Shown: positions 57,421 to 64,000 of the stretch, piece by piece
Layout: each line of letters opens with the position of its first letter
Position numbering within the stretch: position 1 is the first letter of the stretch
The notes under the pieces: model-generated
What the model was told of the DNA's origin: nothing
What the model saw: only the letters and a program-made list of their open reading frames with translations
Database searches by the model: none
Made by a program: the position numbers and the translations under genes
NCBI GenBank assembly: GCA_023213315.1
Contig: JAKCPI010007942.1
Coordinates: 35,089 to 99,088 of the forward strand
Source: Euborellia annulipes
Lineage: Eukaryota; Arthropoda; Insecta; Dermaptera; Anisolabididae
Direction of reading: 5' to 3'
Length of the DNA: 64,000 bases

Positions 57421-57611
57421 TTGATTATTAAGTCAAATGAAAGTCTTGCGCCAGTGCCATGCCAATGAAAACCTGTGTGTTTCTTTTCATTTGATTATGA
57501 CGACACATTTGCATGTGTATTTTGACAGGGCCGTAACGAGGGGGTGGCAAAACAGGCGCCCGCCACGGGCGCAACTGGGCTGGGGGCGCAAAACAAAGGG
57601 GACCGACCTAG

Positions 57612-57772
57612 TTGTGAGCTGCACGCGGTTTTTATTTACCAACATTTTAATCAGTGAGGCGCTACGGGGGAGAGGGGAAATGGCCTCCGGACAATTATAT
57701 CAGCCCCCCTCTCCCGTAGAGCCTCACAGATTATATTGGTGGTAAATAAAAACCTCGTGCAGCTCACAACTT
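57612..57772. repeat. Short foldback next to a G-rich stretch
   Basis: GTTGTGAGCTGCACG / complement with TTTTTATTTACCAAC and CTACGGGGGAGAGG arms. Preceded by GC-rich 57530-57600. Confidence 0.6.
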
Positions 57773-57862
57773 GGAGGGAGGGGGAGCGGAAATTTGCTTA
57801 TTCAGGGGGAGGGGGCAATTTAGAATTTGAAATATCATTTTATATATTTTACAAAAAAAAAA

Positions 57863-57958
57863 GTGCAGGAGGTGGATTTGAACTCGCGAAGTTTGGTTAC
57901 GTGAGATGGAAAAAAACATAGATTGCTTGAGGACGAATTAACCAACTGAGCCACCCTT
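57863..57958 (-). repeat. tRNA-like relic
   Basis: Minus strand GGTGGCTCAGTTGGTTAA (A box) and GAGTTCAAATCCACC (B box), followed by a T-run that could stop Pol III. The T-arm does not pair, so it is not a working tRNA; a SINE head or tRNA pseudogene. Confidence 0.45.
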
Positions 57959-58379
57959 TATTTAATTGATTTAAGAAAAAATAAGCCATATAAAAAACAT
58001 GAAATAAAAGAAGTATTAAAAAAATTTTAATATTCCACATATGATATATCATTTTTAATTACTTTTTATGCTGATTAATAATTTATAATTAAAATTCCAA
58101 AAGCACGCATAGTTTTCAAATAATTCAATGAGCAAACGTCAGATTGTTTATGCCTTAATGTAATTAAACAAAAAACTCTATCTAACATATGATACATGAA
58201 ATTAATTCTTGAATTCCTCCTGATTCCAGAGAACTAAAGCCCTTTTAATTATATGATCTAATTTGGGAGTTATTGGCGATCAAAGTTAAGCTTATTTTCG
58301 GCCTTAATGACATCAACATTCAATTTTCTATATTATCGAAAAAGCTTATTTAGCATTGTCTGATTAAAACCAAATTTTT

Positions 58380-58612
58380 ACCAGAGATTTATAATTAAAA
58401 AATGAGTTTTTTCTAAAGTTTCATTGAGATTGGTAAAGAAATAAATAAAATATTGACTATTTTGTAAATTGAGTTTTAGAATTCGGGATCTCAGTTGCAA
58501 GCCTAGACCCGGTTCATAGAGCGCTCTCTTTACCCATCCGGGATCCCGAATTCTAAAACTCAATTTACAAAATAGTCAATATTTTATTTATTTCTTTATC
58601 AATCTGTGTAAA
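58380..58612. repeat. Foldback repeat
   Basis: Arms TAAATTGAGTTTTAGAATTC / complement meet at GGGATCTCAG...GGGATCCCG. No coding sequence. The flanks (57960-58380, 58612-59095) show nothing I can name. Confidence 0.55.
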
Positions 58613-59165
58613 AACTAACTCTCATTGTACTTCATTCAGTTACGTATTACTCCTTCACGATCCAAACAGCAGCCTGGCAACGATTATTTACCTATTATGA
58701 TATTCTGAAACTCAAATTGAATATCTACAGTCATTCAACCAACAAATTATATCTAAGAGTATATAAACTGTACAAAATTAAACAATTAATTAAATTAAAT
58801 ATCTTTTGGCCAAATTTGAGTACCTATTTGTAAGTAAATTTTAAGAAAAAAAAATGTTTGCACCCCATGAAAAAGTTGAAAAGACGCCTCTGCACCTAAG
58901 TATGCATCAGTTTTAATCAGGATTCTTTTATACTTAATATTAAAAAAAAAAAAAAAACATTACTTTTGTTTATTCTTTATTATTTAATATATTTCATTTA
59001 TTATTTTATAAAAGGTAGCTTATTAATAATAAATTGGAATTAAATGAAACAAAATTATTTCCAAAAAACATATATTAGGAATTTCGCTGGATCATATACA
59101 CATAGAAGGAACCGGAGAATAAAACCAGCCGTTAATGGACGCCTCTCACATCAATTTAATTCGTA

Positions 59166-59201
59166 AATATTTCGACCGGCATCACGCCTGGTCATCATCA
59201 G
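59166..59201 (-). ncRNA. Hammerhead ribozyme core, AU/AU stem III (family H, left)
   Basis: Minus strand CTGATGA-T-GACC AGGC...GCC GGTC-GAAATATT; stem I GTA/TAC. Triplet AUU. Confidence 0.7.
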
Positions 59202-59675
59202 TACAAAAAAACTACATGGAAGTAAGCAAAAGAAAATGTTAATAAATCATACATATAATAGCCTTTACATTTCATTTTTAAAAACTTACATGATTTTTCG
59301 GAGGGCCCGTGTCAACCAATATGTTAAAAATAATTTCTAATTCAGAGAAGCGGGGGACTAATGTCAGCATGAGCGAACGTTTTGATTGAAAAATATTTTT
59401 TTTGAGTTGATATTTTTATACATCTCCCCACTTCTCACACATGCGCTCTCATGCCCGGTATAGAAATATCAACTCAAAAAAAATATTTTTCAATCAAAAC
59501 GTTCGCTCATGCTGACATTAGTCCCCCGCTTCTCTGAATTAGAAATTATTTTTAACATATTGGTTGACACGGGCCCTCCGAAAAATCATGTAAGTTTTTA
59601 AAAATGAAATGTAAAGGCTATTATATGTATGATTTATTAACATTTTCTTTTGCTTACTTCCATGTAGTTTTTGTA

Positions 59676-59710
59676 CTGATGATGACCAGGCGTGATGCGG
59701 TCGAAATATT
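59676..59710 (+). ncRNA. Hammerhead ribozyme core, AU/AU stem III (family H, right)
   Basis: CTGATGA-T-GACC...GGTC-GAAATATT; stem I GTA/TAC. Differs from 27391-27426 by paired changes in stems I and II. Confidence 0.7.
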
Positions 59711-60177
59711 TACGAATTAAATTGATGTGAGAGGCGTCCATTAACGGCTGGTTTATTCTCCGGTTCCTTCTATATATTAATATATAACTTCTTTCTTAAT
59801 TTTAAATATTAATAAGTAAATAGAAAATTCATTCTCTTCTCATTTGTCAATACTTCTCAAAATAGCTATGTAGCTAAAGGCGCAATTCATCAGCTTAAGT
59901 CAAAAATAAAAAGTATTAATATACAAACAATAGGTTAAAATTATTTTCATGAAAAATGTAGTAAAGCAATTTTTTGAACTTTAAAGAGAGTTGGTGACTT
60001 TTAAGCACTTCACCTATCGTAACTAGGGTTTGGACACCGGTGGAAACCGAAACCGGTATACCGGTTTTTTGGCTAATTTTCAAAAACCGAGAAACCGAGT
60101 TTTTCCCGAAAAACCGAATTCGGTTTTTTTTTTAATTTATTCTTCATTAATACTTGTATTCAAATTTATAAATTAGC

Positions 60178-60371
60178 CCGTGATCCATGGCTCAGAGAGA
60201 AGATATTACACTAGCTTCTAGTAGCTTGGGGTTTCGGGTTCGCTTCCCGTTCCAAGCGAGAAAAATTTATTTCATTTGAATTGGCTATCAATCATTTGAA
60301 ATAAATAGGGATGGCGTTTAAATGGCCTTAGATGCCGAAAAAGACCTTGGACAAATAAAAAAAAAAAATTA
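60178..60371 (+). repeat. tRNA-derived SINE-B, copy 2
   Basis: GCCCGTGATCCATGGCTCAG, B box GGGTTCGCTTCCC, body and A-run as in 51553-51730. Confidence 0.78.
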
Positions 60372-60723
60372 TAGATTATTTATATTTTTTCTCCTTTTTT
60401 CTAATAAAATAATCCATATATAATAATAGCGGAGTGTCGGTCTATCCGTCCGTCTGTCTCGCTCTGTTTGACCAACTTTCCGTTGGAATTTTGAAAAAGA
60501 AATTTTGCAGTCTTATAGAGGGAGTTATGGAGAGTGCAGGAAAAATACTCGGGTCCCGAAATTCCTACAATTTTTTGAGTTATTAATTCATAAAGTTACG
60601 ATTTCTCCCATAGGAAATGTATAGAGAAATTTATGTATTTTTTGTATTCGATGAATGTAAACAAATCCTCAAGCAGGCACTGGATCAGAATAGTAGTAAT
60701 AATAATAATAAAAAATTTTTTTT

Positions 60724-60999
60724 GCCCTCGGGGCATGGTGTAGAGGTTAGCGTGCTAACCTCATATACCGAACGTCGCGGGTTCGGACCCCAGGCAGTCC
60801 GATGATTTTATATAAGGCATTTGGATACCAAATGGCTTATATAAAATGCCTGGACCCCCAATATGTATAATTATAAATAACGGATATCGTTTAAAGTCTT
60901 AAATGGCCTAAGTTGCCGAAAAGACTGTGTGAATGCGTGTGTGAGTGTGAGTGTGAATGAGAAAAAGTGTGAATGTTTTTTTATAAAAAAAAAAAATAA
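60724..60999 (+). repeat. SINE-A, full length
   Basis: GCCCTCGGGGCATGGTG, A-box-like TGGTGTAGAGG, B box GGGTTCGGACCCC, palindrome, GTGTGAATGAGAAAAA, A-run. A second tiny SINE-A fragment follows at 61010-61040. Confidence 0.85.
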
Positions 61000-61224
61000 T
61001 TTTTTTTGGGTTCGGATGATTTTATTTAAGCCATTTGGAGTGGCAGGCAGGGGCGCGGTTATTAAAAAATAATTCTATAAAATTTTGCTTTGAGTATTTT
61101 TTTATTTTTTTTCCTTGATTTCCATTTGAAAAAAAAACCGGTTTAAAACCGGTTTACCGGTTTTCCGCTTTCTGAAAAACCGAAAAACCGGTTTTCAAAA
61201 TTTTCCGGTTTTTTCCAAACCCTA

Positions 61225-62335
61225 ATCGTAACCTCAATTCTTATCTATTTTTAAAAAAATTTGTGAGTTGATGGGGTTTATTCACCGATGAAACCTATTT
61301 AGTATAAGTGCCTCAATTAAATAAAAAAAAAAAAAAAAACAATCTTATTTGTGTGTACGTCAATAAATAAGGTAGTAATAAAATTCTTAATGAAAAAAAA
61401 AATTAAAATTATTTTCATGAAATTTTTTATCATCTGTTTCTATTGCGGTGCAAAACTTAAATATCCATGAAAATAAGACTACTTTAAAAAAAAAATTTCG
61501 TCTGAGCCCTTTAGGCACTAAATTCGCTCATGAAAAAAAATATTTGCATACAATTTTTTTCAGAATCGCATGTATTCTGATTTAAAATTTAAAGTTTTTT
61601 TTTTTTGGGGGGGAGGGGGGCAATGTCATTCAGTCCCCTCCGAGACCTATCGGCGGCATTGCGTAGTGTAGGGATCAGGGCTATTTTTTTATTTAACTAC
61701 TCCAACTTTTTTTTTATTACAAAGCGGCGCTCTCCCCCAATTTTTTCCCCCAAAAAAATTATTTTCCCCTTAATCAAATTTTTTTTTTTTTTTTTTTTGC
61801 CTTTTTCCGGCATTTTTTAAAATTTTTTAAAATTTGTTTTTTAATTTTTTTTGGGGGGTTAAGATGCAAATGTGTTTGCTTAATCTATAGGCGAAGTGCT
61901 TTGGTCTTTGATCAACACCATTTAAATTTTATAAATTAAAATTTTTTTTTTGTAATCTTTATAATCAAAATGTCTACCTCTATAAATACATTTTCTAAAA
62001 TCTAAATTGCCTAGATTTAAAAAAAAAGTTGCTATCATAACAAAAATTTTTAAAATAGCATTGAAAAGTTTTATTAAAACAAAATTTTTACTTACTCTAC
62101 TAAAAGTTTCGTTGGTCATTTCAATAAATGTTGTTCCTTTTATCGGCGAACTTTTATTTGCTCTTAATATCAACAATCGAGATAGATATTTTGAAAATTT
62201 GTCGGATTCCTCCCATTTATTGTCATATGTACTGATAGCTACATTCAACATCTTAAAATCAAAAAAATTATCATATAAAAATTTAAACTCAACATGAATA
62301 ACATATCGTTAGTTTGATGTTTGGATTCTAATGTA
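61225..62335. other. Gene-free, low-complexity stretch
   Basis: A/T and T/G runs (61590-61620, 61775-61860). Inward-facing overlapping frames at 61922-62297 lie in AT-rich sequence and have no recognisable domain. Confidence 0.4.
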
Positions 62336-62343
62336 GATCTATA

Positions 62344-62630
62344 CATGGGCGTACCCAGGATCAAATCTAGGGGGGGGGGCATGGTCAGATCATGGTCGTC
62401 CAGGGGGGCAGATCATGGTCGTCCAGATTGGGACATAGCTATTTTTTATATAGAGGGGGTAAAGCATTCGAATTAAAGGCCTAAAATCCCTCGAGTCCTA
62501 ACAAAAATAATCATTCGCCGCCGCTATCCACCAATTTTGTTTCGTTTCACCACTTTATAAACGTTTAATTTTTTTTTTTGCTTCTAGGGGGGGGTAGCTG
62601 CCCCCCTGCCCCTCGCTGGGTACGCCCATG
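62344..62630. mobile_element. hAT-type MITE with G-run
   Basis: CATGGGCGTACCCAG / CTGGGTACGCCCATG, perfect 8-bp duplication GATCTATA (62336-62343, 62631-62638). Confidence 0.82.
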
Positions 62631-63119
62631 GATCTATAGCTCGCTTAAAATGCTGGAAAAAAACAATTTAATTTATACAAACCTCTATATGAATATCATT
62701 AGCAGTTTTTATTAACATAAATAGTTGCAAATTTGTCCAACTACCATAAGTATACAGTTTCGTAATTGATGAACTCAATAAATCATACTAAAATTATTAT
62801 TAATTAAAACAAAAAAAATTATAATTTTTTTTTTTAAATTTAATTAAAACATCAAAAATTACAAACCAATGTCGAGAGGAATCCAACGATGCTTACTAAT
62901 AATGTGAATGAAAAACAAAGATTAAGCACATCGAGGCCAAATATTAACTCGATCTCTTTAATAATTCTAAAAATTTCAATTGAATTTAATAGTCATTCCC
63001 CATTCAAATTTAAAAAATTCTGCAACTTTTATAAATTTTTACAAACTTAAAATAGAACAGATAAACTAAATCGATTGAGACTTGCCAAAAGTTTTAATAA
63101 TACTAGCGTTCTTGAAGGA

Positions 63120-63317
63120 TATTTTTTTTTTTATAAAAAAACATTCACACTTTTTTCTCATTCACACTCACATTCACACAGTCTTTTCGGCAACTTAGGC
63201 CATTTAAGACTTTAAACGATACTCGTATTTATATAATATATATTTATTTGAGGTCCAGGCATTCTTATCTAAGCCATTTGGTATCTAAGTGGCTTAAATA
63301 AAATCATCGGACTGTGA
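63120..63317 (-). repeat. SINE-A copy without tRNA head
   Basis: Antisense tail, GGCCATTTAAGACTTTAAAC, GTCCAGGCATTCTTATCT, palindrome, ATCATCGGACTG end. Confidence 0.7.
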
Positions 63318-63342
63318 AGGATATTTCTTTGTCTAATTTTTT

Positions 63343-64000
63343 ACTTTCTCTTACCTCTATATATATATGTTAATATATATATAGAGAGAAAGTATTGGAT
63401 TCATGTCAAATATTCGATGTCGAGATTTTGATGGATCTTCGCGTTTTGAGGTCCCCTGAGTCCAAAAAAGTGGTTTTCGCAACATGGTCTGTCTGTGTGT
63501 CTGTCTGTGAACAAAATATCTCAAGAACGAAAAGAGCTAGGAGGTTGAAATTTTATATTTAAGTTAGGTACCCCCATGGGACGTGACACGAAGCTTTTGA
63601 ACAAAATCGACCAAAGAGTACTAGTACTTTACTGATGCACTTTTTCAGTTTTTTTCGATTTTCCCTAAAAATTTGCTCCAACGATTTTTTTTTTTTTTAA
63701 TTCAAAAATCAATTATTTTTTAGATTCTCTATAAAATGTATATTCTCATTTTGTCATTGAAATCTTCTGAAGACCACTTTACTCTTGTACTTCATAGAAA
63801 AGATAGGAGAAATGGTTGCCATGGTAACAAAATATAAATATTTTCTCATATAAATTTTACATCTTGAAAATCGAATATACCGTACTGTTGGAAACTAAAT
63901 ATATGTCGACACAAAAAAATATGGTGTGACAAGCACAGAACACAACTTTCGATTACCGAAGGTAAGAGAAAGTTGTGTGCTGTGGGCCAGTCACACCAGA
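63343..64000 (+). repeat. Repeat family 1, copy running to the window end
   Basis: From ACTTTCTCTTACC to GTCACACCAGA at the last base. Nearly full length. Confidence 0.85.

Larger units (their letters stand above)
59099..59776. mobile_element. Hammerhead-bearing foldback element, family H, copy 2 (complete)
   Basis: Outer ACACATAGAAGGAACCGG / complement, arms of about 330 bp almost identical, centre at about 59430. Both ribozymes are present. Confidence 0.85.
60024..61224. mobile_element. hAT element with ACCGGTTT subterminal array
   Basis: Termini TAGGGTTTGGACACCGG / CCGGTTTTTTCCAAACCCTA, with perfect 8-bp duplication ATCGTAAC (60016-60023, 61225-61232). Many ACCGG/AACCG words lie near both ends. 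SINE-B and SINE-A are nested inside. No transposase. Confidence 0.88.

Noticed and set aside
60724..60800. Possible tRNA gene
   Set aside because: A and B boxes are present but the cloverleaf arms do not pair, and the same head occurs in many SINE-A copies with a common non-tRNA body.
61922..62297. Overlapping frames on both strands of about 100 codons
   Set aside because: AT-rich, low-complexity translation (K/I/F/N), no domain, no codon structure.

Overview
This is eukaryotic, AT-rich, intron-rich and extremely repeat-rich DNA. It most likely comes from an arthropod. A brachyurin-type serine protease favours a crustacean, but I cannot fix the lineage. Three multi-exon host genes can be assembled by hand with consistent splice phases. 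All three are packed with transposons.

Genes. (1) On the plus strand, 293-5192, lies the 3' part of a chymotrypsin-fold (S1A) secreted-type protease with a collagenase-like specificity pocket. Its 5' end lies outside the window. (2) On the minus strand, 30944-5756, 19 coding exons encode about 1,104 residues with the order RRM, MYND zinc finger, four extended Tudor units. This is a TDRD1/Vreteno-like piRNA-pathway scaffold. It ends tail-to-tail with the protease. (3) On the plus strand, 33297-56434, 11 coding exons encode about 1,166 residues of an EDRF1 orthologue (erythroid differentiation-related factor 1 family). Genes 2 and 3 diverge from a shared 2.35-kb intergenic region. EDRF1 exon 5 has a one-base frame problem in an A-rich stretch.

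Repeats. The rest is layered mobile DNA: one nearly complete LINE (40024-45026, minus) with a 12-bp target duplication and two frameshifts; several hAT elements with perfect or near-perfect 8-bp target duplications; PIF/Harbinger-type, TTAA-type and Tc1/mariner-type short elements; three degraded mariner transposases; at least four tRNA-derived SINE families; and two related ~560-660-bp families with hairpin ends. The 56435-64000 end has no gene that I can see.

Most striking signal. About 27 copies (hand count), plus about ten decayed ones, carry CTGANGA - one extra base - stem II - GAAAC/GAAAU - GTC or another NUH triplet. This is the core of small hammerhead ribozymes of the type known from Penelope-like retroelements. 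Stems I, II and III vary in a compensatory way between families. The copies usually occur as inverted pairs: antisense ribozyme on the left arm and sense ribozyme on the right arm of a foldback element. Families with otherwise different arms share an outer tag around GCTGC. These foldbacks sit mainly in introns of the Tudor and EDRF1 genes. No Penelope reverse transcriptase is visible here, so they look non-autonomous.
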